Positions 24,706 through 33,565 of a stretch of 45,093 nucleotides of DNA are shown piece after piece. The first letter of the stretch is position 1, and each line of letters starts with the position of its first letter. The stretch covers positions 1 to 45,093 of the forward strand of contig NZ_JAURVN010000008.1 of the NCBI RefSeq assembly GCF_030655415.1. Direction: 5' to 3'. The notes under the pieces were generated by a model. That model had not been told where the DNA came from. It worked only from the letters and a program-made list of their open reading frames with translations, and ran no database searches. The translations under genes and the position numbers were made by a program. Origin of the DNA: Herminiimonas sp. Its GTDB lineage: Bacteria; Pseudomonadota; Gammaproteobacteria; Burkholderiales; Burkholderiaceae.

Positions 24706-27105
24706 ATGTCCCGACCACTTGCCACATCGCGTATGCGCCTACCGCGACGCACCTTGATTTCCATCGCTGTTCTCGTAGCTGTCAGTGGCACTGCTTTGCC
24801 GCTTGCCGCGCAGGCGCAGAGCCAGGCGCGCTCCAGCGAGTCACGTTCTTTCAGCATTGCGGCAGGCTCACTCGGGCCTGCGCTCGAGCAATTTTCGCGC
24901 ATGGCTGGTGTGAATATTTCCTACGATGCGCAACTGGTCGGTGGCAAAAAAACTCAGGGTTTGAGTGGCAGTCACGGTATTGCGGTAGGTTTGCGTATGC
25001 TGTTAGTCGGCAGTGAAACGGATGCGGTAGAGCAGCCGGGTGGCGGTTTTGTGTTGCGCAAAGCGGCCCCTGTTGATGCGAACCAGGCCAGTGTGTTGCC
25101 AGCGGTAACAGTACGTGCACAGACAGAAACTGCGACTGGTCCGGTCGATGGTTATGTTGCCAGACTAAGCGCGACAGGTACCAAGACCGCTACGCCGATA
25201 CTCGAAATCCCGCAATCCATCTCGGTGATCGGACGTGCCGAGATGGAAGCGCGCGGCGCGCAAGACATGATGGATATCGTCGGGCAAACACCTGGCATTG
25301 CAGTTAATACTTATGGACCGGATACACGCGGCTGGGAATACATTTCCATGCGTGGCTTTCCCGGTGACAGCGGCAACTATCGCGATGGCTTGGCGCAGCG
25401 GCGCTTCGAGATCATCTACCGCATGACTGAAACGTATGGTTTGGAGCGCGTCGAGGTACTGCGCGGACCGTCTTCCGTGATGTATGGCCAAGGTGATGCG
25501 GGCGGCGTGATCAATCGCACCAGTAAGCAGCCAACTGGTGAACGCATACGTGAAATAGAAGCGCAGTACGGTAGTTTTGATCGCAAGCAACTGGCCTTCG
25601 ATCTGGGTGATGCGATTGGTGACAATGGCGAGTTTAGTTATCGCCTTGTCGGCGTGGCGCTAGACAGCAACGATCAAGATGAATATCCAGACGGGCACAA
25701 GATCAATCGCACGCGCAACTATCTGGCACCGTCGTTGCGTTGGCAGCCGAATGCTGCCACCTCGCTGACAGTACTGGGCGAGTTCCTCAAGGATGAATCA
25801 GGCGAAGATGCCTACTATGCGTTGGCAGCCGACCTGAAGCCGACGCGCGCCAAGATGGGCGATTACTCATACTCACGTTTCGCGCAGGCGCAGAATTCGC
25901 TAGGCTACCAGTTCGAACACGCATTGAACGACCAATGGTCGTTCAAACAGAATTCACGCTATACAGACATCTCTATGGATCGTCGCGCGCTTTGGGTCGA
26001 TACACTGCAACCGGATGGGCGAACCTATACCCGTACAAAGCGATCGTGGGACGATCAACTCAAGCAAGCTTCTATCGATACGCAGTTGCACGGAAAAATT
26101 CGCAGCGGTGAGGTAGAGCAGAATCTATTGTTCGGCGTCGATTGGACCAGGCTGGAAGGTACTGCTTCGCGGTTTCGCGATGCTGGACCAGATCTGGATA
26201 TATTGAACCCGGTGTATGGCTTGCCAATTACGGATCCGACAACTCCTTTGGCGAATTTCACACAGGTTACGAACCAGGTTGGCTTCTATGCCCAGGACCA
26301 AATCAAGATCGCGGACCGCTGGGTCATTTCGCTGGGTGGTCGCCAGGATCATGTGCGTTCGACGACCGATGATCTTCGCTTATCTACCGTTACCAAACAG
26401 ACGGACGATGCCTTTAGCGGGCGTGCTGGCTTGTCCTACTTGTTTGGTAACGGCTGGGCGCCGTATGTCAGCTATGCGGAATCCTTTTTGCCGACAGCAG
26501 GAGTGGATGCCTATGGCAATTCTTTCAAGCCTAGCAGGGGTAAGCAGAACGAGATTGGGGTGAAGTTCCAGCCAGCTAATACCAACACGCTGTTTACTGC
26601 AGCGCTGTTTGACTTGCGCAAAACCAATGTCGTCACTTCAGATCCGATGACCGGAGAAGATCGCCAGATCGGCAAGCAGCGCTCGCGCGGCTTAGAATTT
26701 GAAGCCAAGTCGGAAGTAGCGCGCGGTCTAAATGTCGTAGCTTCTTACACCTTGATAGATGCCAAGGTACTGGAAAGCGCTAATCCGGATGAAGTCGGCA
26801 AGAAGCCTGTTGCTATTCCTAAGCAGAGTGCCTCGATCTGGGTCGATTACGCATTGGCGCAAGGATGGGGAATTGGTGCCGGCGCCAATTACATCGGTGT
26901 CCGTCAAAACTATGAAGACAATCGCTCTGCGGAAAGTGGCGTGACCTTGTTCAACGCATTGCTGCGTTATGAAACTGGTTCGTGGCGTTGGGCGCTCAAC
27001 GTCAGCAACCTCTTCGATAAGGAATACCACACGATTTGCTATCAGGGCGAATGTTATCCCGGTCGTGAGCGTACTGTAACGGCGACGGCACGGTACAAAT
27101 TTTGA
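24706..27105 (+). CDS. TonB-dependent siderophore receptor with signalling (STN) domain
   Basis: 799 residues: a signal peptide (cleavage near AQAQS, about 39); an STN signalling domain (about 47-125; FSIAAGSLGPALEQFSRMAG, VNISYDAQLVGGKKTQGLSG); a possible TonB box near LPAVTVRAQTE; a plug (about 165-285; LEIPQSISVIGRAEMEARGA, VEVLRGPSSVMYGQGDAGGV); and a 22-strand barrel ending VTATARYKF with terminal Phe. The STN domain marks it as a transducer receptor that signals to FecR/FecI in response to its ligand. Closest in type to hydroxamate/ferrichrome-family receptors (FhuE/FpvA/FoxA); the ligand cannot be fixed from sequence. A C-terminal extracellular-loop pair (CYQGEC) could form a disulphide. 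Confidence 0.94.
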   Translation: MSRPLATSRMRLPRRTLISIAVLVAVSGTALPLAAQAQSQARSSESRSFSIAAGSLGPALEQFSRMAGVNISYDAQLVGGKKTQGLSGSHGIAVGLRMLLVGSETDAVEQPGGGFVLRKAAPVDANQASVLPAVTVRAQTETATGPVDGYVARLSATGTKTATPILEIPQSISVIGRAEMEARGAQDMMDIVGQTPGIAVNTYGPDTRGWEYISMRGFPGDSGNYRDGLAQRRFEIIYRMTETYGLERVEVLRGPSSVMYGQGDAGGVINRTSKQPTGERIREIEAQYGSFDRKQLAFDLGDAIGDNGEFSYRLVGVALDSNDQDEYPDGHKINRTRNYLAPSLRWQPNAATSLTVLGEFLKDESGEDAYYALAADLKPTRAKMGDYSYSRFAQAQNSLGYQFEHALNDQWSFKQNSRYTDISMDRRALWVDTLQPDGRTYTRTKRSWDDQLKQASIDTQLHGKIRSGEVEQNLLFGVDWTRLEGTASRFRDAGPDLDILNPVYGLPITDPTTPLANFTQVTNQVGFYAQDQIKIADRWVISLGGRQDHVRSTTDDLRLSTVTKQTDDAFSGRAGLSYLFGNGWAPYVSYAESFLPTAGVDAYGNSFKPSRGKQNEIGVKFQPANTNTLFTAALFDLRKTNVVTSDPMTGEDRQIGKQRSRGLEFEAKSEVARGLNVVASYTLIDAKVLESANPDEVGKKPVAIPKQSASIWVDYALAQGWGIGAGANYIGVRQNYEDNRSAESGVTLFNALLRYETGSWRWALNVSNLFDKEYHTICYQGECYPGRERTVTATARYKF

Positions 27106-27108
27106 TCG

Positions 27109-27134
27109 AACTCTGTCATTCAGAGTTTAGAACG
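27109..27134 (+). terminator. Weak hairpin after the TonB-dependent receptor gene
   Basis: AACTCTG (27109-27115) pairs with CAGAGTT (27121-27127) around TCATT. A T-run follows only after TAGAACG, so termination is uncertain. Confidence 0.35.
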
Positions 27135-27170
27135 TTTTTGGGACTAAGTGCACTATTTTCATCTGAGGCA

Positions 27171-27222
27171 ATGTCCGCTTGAGTCGGAAGAAGACGTCCG
27201 CTATCGGCCACAAGCAGACATA
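27171..27222. repeat. Dispersed inverted repeat, copy 5 (two units)
   Basis: ATGTCCGCTTGAGTCGGAAG, then AAGACGTCCGCTATCGGCCA, then CAAGCAGACAT: two overlapping units of the intergenic repeat family between the receptor gene and the DUF1971 gene. Confidence 0.6.
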
Positions 27223-27337
27223 ACCTTTATGATGCAGTAAGCGTTATTGCTATCTATCAACCGATACGTCGTAAGCATTCTTTTAGCATCTTAGGCGTAA
27301 TGCCTGCTATGGTGAGCTGAGACGCTTAGGAGGCAAG

Positions 27338-27640
27338 ATGCAAAATGATGTGACAACAACTAATTTCTATAAAGCGACACCAATTTTTGATCAAAGCACT
27401 CTTCCCGAAAAACTTCGCAAATCGCATCAAACTAAAATCGGTACGTGGGGTGTCATCCGCGTACTTGAAGGCAGCGTCTGCTATGTCATAGACGATACGG
27501 GTGACATTCAAATTCTGACATCAGTTTGCTCAGGTCTTGTTTTACCAGAACAGCGCCATCATGTTGAGACGATGGGTGATATGCGTATGCGTGTCGAGTT
27601 TTACGATCATATCCCTTCAGCTAGGGAACAGAACCCATGA
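27338..27640 (+). CDS. DUF1971 (TehB N-terminal-like cupin) protein
   Basis: 100 residues with a strong RBS (AGGAGG). The pattern TPIFDQSTLPEKLRKSHQTK, then GTWGVIRVLEGSVCYVIDD, then GLVLPEQRHHVETMGDMRMR matches DUF1971, a small cupin found alone or at the N-terminus of some TehB tellurite methyltransferases. The HH pair (near 83-84) and the later VEFY are conserved features. Role unknown; stand-alone copies are often tied to oxidative or toxic-oxyanion stress. It is convergent with the histidine kinase gene, 33 bp apart. Confidence 0.85.
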   Translation: MQNDVTTTNFYKATPIFDQSTLPEKLRKSHQTKIGTWGVIRVLEGSVCYVIDDTGDIQILTSVCSGLVLPEQRHHVETMGDMRMRVEFYDHIPSAREQNP

Positions 27641-27673
27641 ACAGTACAAGGTTTGGCTTATAGGCATTGCTGC

Positions 27674-29200
27674 TTACTTTGCAACACTGCTGTGGACTCC
27701 AGGCAAGGAAATGGAAAAGGTTGTTCCGCTTTCCGCTGAAGACGTGACCGTAATCTCTCCACCATGTGCGCTGACGATTTCTTGAACGATAAAGAGTCCT
27801 AGTCCGACGCTTTTCGCCCCGCTGGGTGCATCGACGCCCCGCGTCATTGGTTTAAAGAGCGTGTCTACTAAATCTGCACGAATCGGCTCGCCAAAATTGT
27901 GAACTTTCAAAAAGATCACTTCTGTTTCAACTGTAGTTGATATAGTAATTGCTTCAGTGCTGCTGCCATATGCAATTGCATTCGCTACTAGGTTGCCTAA
28001 GACCTGAACCAATCTGTCGGGATCGATTTCGCACAGCCCTGTACCGGTTTCCCGATGTTCGATTTTGTAATTCGGAAAAGCGAGTTTTAATTCTTCAATT
28101 GAATCACTCACCAGCGAGTGCAGATCGACCATCTGGCGGCCGATATGAAGTCCAGATCCCAAGCGCGCCACCGTAAAATCAAGAAGGTCGGAAATCAATC
28201 GGTGGGCACGGTCGCCCGCCCGTTTGATTCGCTGTACGACCCGCGTCTGATCAGGGTTTAAGCCGATCCGACTCAACATCTCTGTTCCACTAAGTATTAC
28301 CGACAGAGGATTACGCAGATCATGGCTAACGATGCCTATCATTTGCTCCGCGAACAATGCGCGGTCTTCTGCTTCCGCGCTTCGCCGCGCCTGATCTGTT
28401 ATGTCCTGGAGTATGCCAATCACTTGCAGCAAGGTGCCGTCGTTATCAAAAACGGCGCGGCTAGCAGAGAGAACAGTTCTCTGAACACCATCTTTTCCAT
28501 TGAGGCGGTAAGTAATACGGGAGCCGGCCGCACCTGCATCTACTGTGGCGTTCAATGAAAGTGCTTCACGTTCACGATCCTCAGGATGAATCGACTGAAG
28601 AAATATGTCATCAGAGATTTCTTGAGTTTCGTCGATGCCCAGAAGATCACGGACACTGCCGTCAAAATGACGTGTTTCCGTTTGCGCGTCAAAGTGCCAT
28701 ATATGTAACTGCGCAGCTTCAACAGCATTGCGAAAACGCGCCTCAACGAGTGCAAGTTCTCGTTGCGCTGCAAGTTGAACTTGAAGAACTTCCTCAGCAT
28801 TCTTTCTCGCTGCCAGCAACTCCCGCTCGTATTTGTGTCTATCAGTGGCGATGAAAAGAGCGATTTGATGATAAATATCGGCGTCAAAGGAGTCGCTAAT
28901 CGCGTTCATCATCATCGGGATGGGTTCCCCACTTGAGTGAATGAATTCCAGTTTGACTTCCGCGACTGAGCCCTGCATTTTAAGAAGTGGCGCCCAATGC
29001 GTCTGATGGAATATTTTGCCACCTATAGTGAGTAGATCCTGAACTCTGCGTTTGCTAACAAGATCATTGGAGGCATACCCTAACCATCGGCAAAGCGTTT
29101 GGTTGACACGCAGTATTAATCCGTCAGCGTCCGTCAACAGCAAACCGCAGGCTGCTTGCTCATAGAGCATATCTGTGTCAGGTTTTGATTCAGTCGGCAT
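27674..29200 (-). CDS. PAS-PAS histidine kinase
   Basis: 508 residues from ATG 29200, which overlaps the end of the RsbQ-like gene by 11 nt (an open frame extends 21 codons further upstream). PAS 1 (about 12-120; YEQAACGLLLTDADGLILRV), a coiled coil (about 125-155), PAS 2 (about 160-270; FRNAVEAAQLHIWHFDAQTE), then HisKA with phospho-acceptor H293 (IVSHDLRNPLSV), and a HATPase with N-box NLVANAIAYG (N407) and GLGLFI. No membrane segment, so it is a cytosolic sensor. The overlap with an RsbQ-type hydrolase suggests that the PAS domain binds a hydrolase product. The response regulator at 30150-30515, upstream on the same strand, is the likely partner. Confidence 0.93.
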   Translation of the reverse strand: MPTESKPDTDMLYEQAACGLLLTDADGLILRVNQTLCRWLGYASNDLVSKRRVQDLLTIGGKIFHQTHWAPLLKMQGSVAEVKLEFIHSSGEPIPMMMNAISDSFDADIYHQIALFIATDRHKYERELLAARKNAEEVLQVQLAAQRELALVEARFRNAVEAAQLHIWHFDAQTETRHFDGSVRDLLGIDETQEISDDIFLQSIHPEDREREALSLNATVDAGAAGSRITYRLNGKDGVQRTVLSASRAVFDNDGTLLQVIGILQDITDQARRSAEAEDRALFAEQMIGIVSHDLRNPLSVILSGTEMLSRIGLNPDQTRVVQRIKRAGDRAHRLISDLLDFTVARLGSGLHIGRQMVDLHSLVSDSIEELKLAFPNYKIEHRETGTGLCEIDPDRLVQVLGNLVANAIAYGSSTEAITISTTVETEVIFLKVHNFGEPIRADLVDTLFKPMTRGVDAPSGAKSVGLGLFIVQEIVSAHGGEITVTSSAESGTTFSISLPGVHSSVAK

Positions 29201-30008
29201 ACTGACCAGATTGAAATGCGAGAATGAACTCTTCAATTTCAATGACGCACTGCTCCGGTTCACTAAGGTGAGGACAATGGCCGATGTTATTGATAAGACG
29301 CAGCGTACTGTTGGCCATTACTTTGTTCATGTACTCACCGACGCATTGCGGTGCAATCAAGTCATCGGAGCATTGCAAAATGAGTGTCGGTGCTTGCACT
29401 TTAACGATATCAGCGCGGTTATCGGAAAGAAAAGTCACTCTGGCAAATTGCTTGGCAATTTCTGGGTCAGTATTACAAAAGCTGTTCGTTAATTCAGCCC
29501 CCAGTTCGGGCTTGCCTGGCGCACCCATAATTGCGGGGGCCATAGTACTAGACCAGCCAAGGTAATTGCTTTCGAGAGAATGCAATAAAGATTCAATATC
29601 CTCTCGCGAAAAGCCTCCTACATAATCATCGCTATTGATATAACAAGGCGATGGTCCTACCATCACATGCGCTGCAAATAATTCTGGCCTCTCCACGTCG
29701 GCTAGCACGCCAATCATGGCGCTTACAGAATGACCAATCAATATTGCGGGGCCGTCAGCATATTCATCAAGAATCTCTATCAGATCCGCAGCGTATCCAT
29801 GGAGAGTTGAATATTTCTTGTTGTCGTAAGCACTCAGGTCTGACTGTCCGCTTCCGACCAAATCGAAAACAATGACCTTATAGTTTTTTGAAAAAACCGG
29901 GGTTAAAAATCGCCACATGTTTTGATCGCAGCCAAAACCGTGGGCAAAAACAATGGTAGTGGGTCCCGTGCCAAATATGTGCACATTATTTCTCTGCTGA
30001 AGATTCAT
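29190..30008 (-). CDS. RsbQ-like alpha/beta hydrolase
   Basis: 272 residues, about the length of Bacillus subtilis RsbQ and plant D14/KAI2. Oxyanion region FAHGFGCDQNMWRFLTPVFS (21-40), nucleophile S94 in GHSVSAMIG, acid D215/D216 in LQCSDDLIAP and H244 in NIGHCPHLSEP give a complete Ser-Asp-His triad. In B. subtilis, RsbQ works with the PAS phosphatase RsbP and is thought to supply or process a small hydrophobic PAS ligand in the energy-stress pathway. Here the partner is a PAS histidine kinase whose gene overlaps this one by 11 nt. No signal peptide. The substrate is unknown. Confidence 0.92.
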   Translation of the reverse strand: MNLQQRNNVHIFGTGPTTIVFAHGFGCDQNMWRFLTPVFSKNYKVIVFDLVGSGQSDLSAYDNKKYSTLHGYAADLIEILDEYADGPAILIGHSVSAMIGVLADVERPELFAAHVMVGPSPCYINSDDYVGGFSREDIESLLHSLESNYLGWSSTMAPAIMGAPGKPELGAELTNSFCNTDPEIAKQFARVTFLSDNRADIVKVQAPTLILQCSDDLIAPQCVGEYMNKVMANSTLRLINNIGHCPHLSEPEQCVIEIEEFILAFQSGQYAD

Positions 30009-30149
30009 TCATTCTTTCTCGCAATACACACGTCAAAGGACGTTAGTGAGCTAACCATAAAGGGTGTGATGCCTTGAAAAATATAACATGCATGCGCTAC
30101 GTCCACTGACGAACGATCATTCAGTGGCCAAACCATTTTCTGCGCCTTT

Positions 30150-30515
30150 TCAAATTTTGCCGTTAGCTTTTTGTAGAGCGAGATTTAAAGTTGCCATCAA
30201 TTCTTCTAATTGAACCGGCTTACAAATTACGTCAGAAACGGACGTGGGACGGGTTTTAGGAGGATTGCCACTGAGAAGTACAACAGGAATATTGGATATA
30301 TCAGGTGCATTTCTTATTCGCTCGCAAAGCGAAATTCCGTCAAGGCGGGGCATATGAATGTCTGATAAAACAATATCGGGAATGCTGACCTGCAGGAGTT
30401 CCCAAGCGTGTTGGCCGTCATCCGCAAGTAGCACATCAAATCCGTGTGCACGAAACAAATCACCAAGAACATCTCTAAAATCTAGGTTATCGTCGGCAAT
30501 AAGGATTGTTGGCAT
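30150..30515 (-). CDS. Single-domain response regulator (CheY-like)
   Basis: 121 residues, receiver domain only: acidic pair D8/D9, phospho-acceptor D52 (VLSDIHMP), S82 region (LLSGNPP) and K99 (VICKPVQL). No output domain, so it must act through protein contacts. It is 141 bp upstream of the RsbQ-like gene on the same strand and probably belongs with the RsbQ-PAS kinase pair. It is divergent from the diguanylate cyclase at 30825. Confidence 0.92.
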   Translation of the reverse strand: MPTILIADDNLDFRDVLGDLFRAHGFDVLLADDGQHAWELLQVSIPDIVLSDIHMPRLDGISLCERIRNAPDISNIPVVLLSGNPPKTRPTSVSDVICKPVQLEELMATLNLALQKANGKI

Positions 30516-30824
30516 TATTGAACAGTGGACATATATTTACGCCATTTTCTTCCAAGAACCTCACCAACTATGTTCGATTCCACTCATTAAACTTTAATAA
30601 ACCTCTTACTGAAAAATAAAGATGAAGGTATTAATGGTACTTGGGTGGAATGTCCGCTTTGGGACAGGTGAAGCTAACCAGTACAATGGCTCGCCGAACA
30701 CCTAATATTCGATCATCCGATGAGATGTGGACATTCGCGGTCATAGTCGAGTTTTTCCTCACAGGGTTGATTGGCAATAGACTTGTTCAGGTATAACGCA
30801 TCATCGAATAGAAAATAGGATCCT
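30516..30824. promoter_or_regulatory. Divergent promoter gap with repeat
   Basis: 309 bp between the receiver gene (minus) and the diguanylate cyclase (plus). AT-rich near 30540-30640, with a dispersed repeat half-copy at 30650-30676. Promoters for both genes should lie here; none is clear enough to place. Confidence 0.4.
30650..30676. repeat. Dispersed inverted repeat, copy 6 (degenerate)
   Basis: ATGTCCGCTTTGGGACAGGT followed by GAAGC keeps the left arm of the intergenic repeat; the right arm is decayed. Confidence 0.5.
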
Positions 30825-32384
30825 GTGTCTGATTCCTTATTTATACCGACCATTGCCAAGCGTCAATCTTTGATCTCGCGAGCTATAGCGTTTATCGCAA
30901 TTGTCGCTGTATCTTTGACTTCACTCGTCGTATGGGATAGTTGGCAAGCACGCCAGAGCGAGTTACGGCAAACAGAAGTGCTAACTGCAAATATGGCACG
31001 GGCACTGACCCAGCATGCAGAAGCTGCGATCGGCAGCACTGACAATATTTTAGCAGCGCTCGTAGAAAGAATAGAAAACGTGGGGATGAGTAATATTCAG
31101 CCTGCGGCCCTAAAGCCTTTTTTGATGCGTAGGGTGGCAGAGCAGGAAATTGTTTCCGGGTTAATCGTTATTGATGAGAATGCCCACCCGATTATCAACT
31201 CCCATCCAAATCCGCCTGCGGGCATAAGTTATACGGATCGCGATTACTTCGAACACCATCGTGATTACGCTGATAGAGGTCCGTATGTCGGTCCTGCTGT
31301 GCTTAGTAAAACTACGCAAACCTGGATCATTACTCTGTCGCGACGTTTAGAGCATCCCGACGGCAGTTTTGCGGGTGTCATGCTTGCGACGATTTCTTTA
31401 GATTATTTTCGACGGTTCTACGAAGAATTTGATATCGGGCAATCGGGAGCCATCTTTTTGGCGACCGACGACGGAATATTACTGGCTAGGCGACCCTTCG
31501 TGGAATCGCTTGTTGGCACCAGTATTTCCAAAGGGCCGGTATTTAATGAATATCGAAGCAGGGGTCCAGTCGGTACGGCAATGCTTGTGTCGCGCATCGA
31601 TGGTACCGAACGCCTTTATAGTCACCGCCATGGTGCAATTTACCCACTCCTGGTTGCTGTCGCAATGTCAAAGGCAGATATTTACGCAGAGTGGCGCGCC
31701 GAGACAATTCGGTTAGTAGCAGTCTGCGTCGTCATAATCATTTTCATAAGTGCCTTTGGAATTTACCTTATTTATCAAATCAATCTTCGTGAAGGGATTG
31801 AATTACGTTTGAGAGACGCCCAACGGGATCTAGAAACAATGGCAGCCGAAGATAGCCTGACTGGCTTGGCGAACCGCCGCGCGTTCGATGTTGCATTGAA
31901 AACAGAGTTTGATCGCGCTGTAAGAAATCGCAGCACTCTAGCGCTTGTTATGATTGATGTGGATCGCTTTAAACAGTTTAACGACTTATACGGACACCCT
32001 ACAGGAGATGAATGTTTATCTCTAATCGCGAAAGTAATAAAGAGTGTTCCCTCGCGCCCTGCAGATATGTGCGTTCGCTATGGTGGCGAGGAAATGGCCA
32101 TTCTTCTACCCGATACAGATACAGAAGGAGCAATGGCGATCGCTGAAAGGGTCCGTGCTTCGGTGCAGTTGTTGAACATCACTCATGCTGCAAATCCCGA
32201 GCGAGTTGTAACGGTTAGCTTGGGAGTGGCGAGTATTAAAGCAGTGCTATATCAGGAAAAATTCACTGACTTAGTGAAGTTGGCGGACCAAGCGTTGTAC
32301 AACGCAAAGGCTGCAGGCCGAAATCAAGTCTGCATGTCTGATGTTAATGGAAATGCTGGCTGTGATAGTAAAAAGACCATTTGA
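30825..32384 (+). CDS. Membrane diguanylate cyclase with periplasmic sensor
   Basis: 519 residues from GTG 30825 (AGGAT upstream). TM1 about 18-37, a periplasmic sensor domain (about 38-296, dCache/PAS-like; VSGLIVIDENAHPIINSHPN, SYTDRDYFEHHRD), TM2 about 297-319, a short coiled coil, and a GGDEF domain (about 340-505). The active site is GGEEM (420-424), and the inhibitory RxxD site R411-P-A-D414 lies five residues upstream, so it should make c-di-GMP and be feedback-inhibited. The fifth motif position is Met rather than Phe, a mild change. A likely source of the c-di-GMP read by PelD; the stimulus is unknown. Confidence 0.94.
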   Translation: MSDSLFIPTIAKRQSLISRAIAFIAIVAVSLTSLVVWDSWQARQSELRQTEVLTANMARALTQHAEAAIGSTDNILAALVERIENVGMSNIQPAALKPFLMRRVAEQEIVSGLIVIDENAHPIINSHPNPPAGISYTDRDYFEHHRDYADRGPYVGPAVLSKTTQTWIITLSRRLEHPDGSFAGVMLATISLDYFRRFYEEFDIGQSGAIFLATDDGILLARRPFVESLVGTSISKGPVFNEYRSRGPVGTAMLVSRIDGTERLYSHRHGAIYPLLVAVAMSKADIYAEWRAETIRLVAVCVVIIIFISAFGIYLIYQINLREGIELRLRDAQRDLETMAAEDSLTGLANRRAFDVALKTEFDRAVRNRSTLALVMIDVDRFKQFNDLYGHPTGDECLSLIAKVIKSVPSRPADMCVRYGGEEMAILLPDTDTEGAMAIAERVRASVQLLNITHAANPERVVTVSLGVASIKAVLYQEKFTDLVKLADQALYNAKAAGRNQVCMSDVNGNAGCDSKKTI

Positions 32385-32518
32385 TCAAGAAGCTGACGAT
32401 AACCAAATGCGATCACGCAGCTTGTCCTACATCGGATTAAGACTAATGATGGCATAGGTAGACATTTTGATCGATCGCTTAGTGTTACGGTGAAGGCACT
32501 GGCTAATCGAAAGAACTT

Positions 32519-32959
32519 ATGAATGTCGTTCTAATTGAAGACTCTGTTTTAATAAGAGAGCATCTTTGTGAGGTGCTTTTAAAGCTGAGTGATGTTTTTG
32601 TTGTCGGCTATGCCGATAATGAAGAGTCCGCGTTAAAACTTATTTACGATCTAGCACCTGATTTGGTATTGCTAGATATCTCGCTGCGCACAGGCAATGG
32701 AATTAATGTTCTTCGTCGGTTAAGAAATGAAGTTTCTACTCCACCTAGCCACCTGCCACTGATTGCGATGCTGTCGAACAAGCCGGATCATTATCGTCAG
32801 GTGACTGCGGCACTCGGTGCCGACGCCTATTTCGATAAGTTTTTTCAGATTGACCAAGCCCTTCATCAAATCCAGTGCTGGGCGGACGATCCAAGTCATT
32901 TGCCCTTTATAGGCCGCCACTGGTCATTTGATGCATTCACAGATCAGATCGCTGCTTAG
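32519..32959 (+). CDS. Receiver-domain response regulator with short C-terminal tail
   Basis: 146 residues: receiver domain with E7/D8, phospho-acceptor D53 (VLLDISLR), S86 (AMLSNKP) and K107-equivalent (YFDKFF). About 25 residues follow that do not form a known output domain (DDPSHLPFIGRHWSFDAF). It is 134 bp after the diguanylate cyclase on the same strand and could modulate it or pair with the kinase at 33566-34702. Confidence 0.88.
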   Translation: MNVVLIEDSVLIREHLCEVLLKLSDVFVVGYADNEESALKLIYDLAPDLVLLDISLRTGNGINVLRRLRNEVSTPPSHLPLIAMLSNKPDHYRQVTAALGADAYFDKFFQIDQALHQIQCWADDPSHLPFIGRHWSFDAFTDQIAA

Positions 32960-33174
32960 CTGCCCTCGGTGAAATGCAAATGCCGGGCTTTTATAACCAA
33001 ATGTTGCTTTGCCAAGGTTGGCATATGAATTGGTCGTAATTAAGAATTGGCGGCCAGCAGTAAGCGCGAAGGATTTGCAATAAAGATTTGCTGTTGAAAT
33101 CAAGGCGTTGATCGCTATCGCATGGATTACCGTTACAAGTTGAAATTGGTAATCCGTTTGTTGCGCCGTTTTGA

Positions 33175-33357
33175 TTAATGCTGCTGATGAGTATCTAATT
33201 TTCCAAGCAATGCGAACGCTTCACTTTCCGCACACTTCTCAATGTCTGGGCCATCTCTTCCGTACAAAGCTTTGTAAGTATCTAAAGCTGTATTTGGGCT
33301 GAAGCCAGCATCAACAACCGTTTTCACCCAATTTTCTTTCCATTCATTTATGGTCAC
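33175..33357 (-). CDS. Small hypothetical protein
   Basis: 60 residues from GTG 33357 (GGAG 9 nt upstream). Acidic and helical, no membrane segment: MTINEWKENWVKTVVDAGFS, then NTALDTYKALYG and a C-terminal acidic helix. It looks like a compact helical bundle. No family assigned. It lies alone between a receiver gene and a histidine kinase gene; the composition and start region favour a real gene. Confidence 0.55.
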   Translation of the reverse strand: MTINEWKENWVKTVVDAGFSPNTALDTYKALYGRDGPDIEKCAESEAFALLGKLDTHQQH

Positions 33358-33565
33358 TTGGATGCTCCGTGGTTAATTTTGGAATTTCAATATAGCAATG
33401 GAAATCGCGAAATGCAAACTAATGTTTCGCGTAACCTTATACTTTAAATAATCGCAGTTAAGACTTAATGAGACAGAACAGTGGTGCTCGTTATGGCCAT
33501 CAGAGACATTCGAATGGTGGGTCACTTGAACTGAAGTATCTCTACGCTAGAAAATTCTCCAAGAT

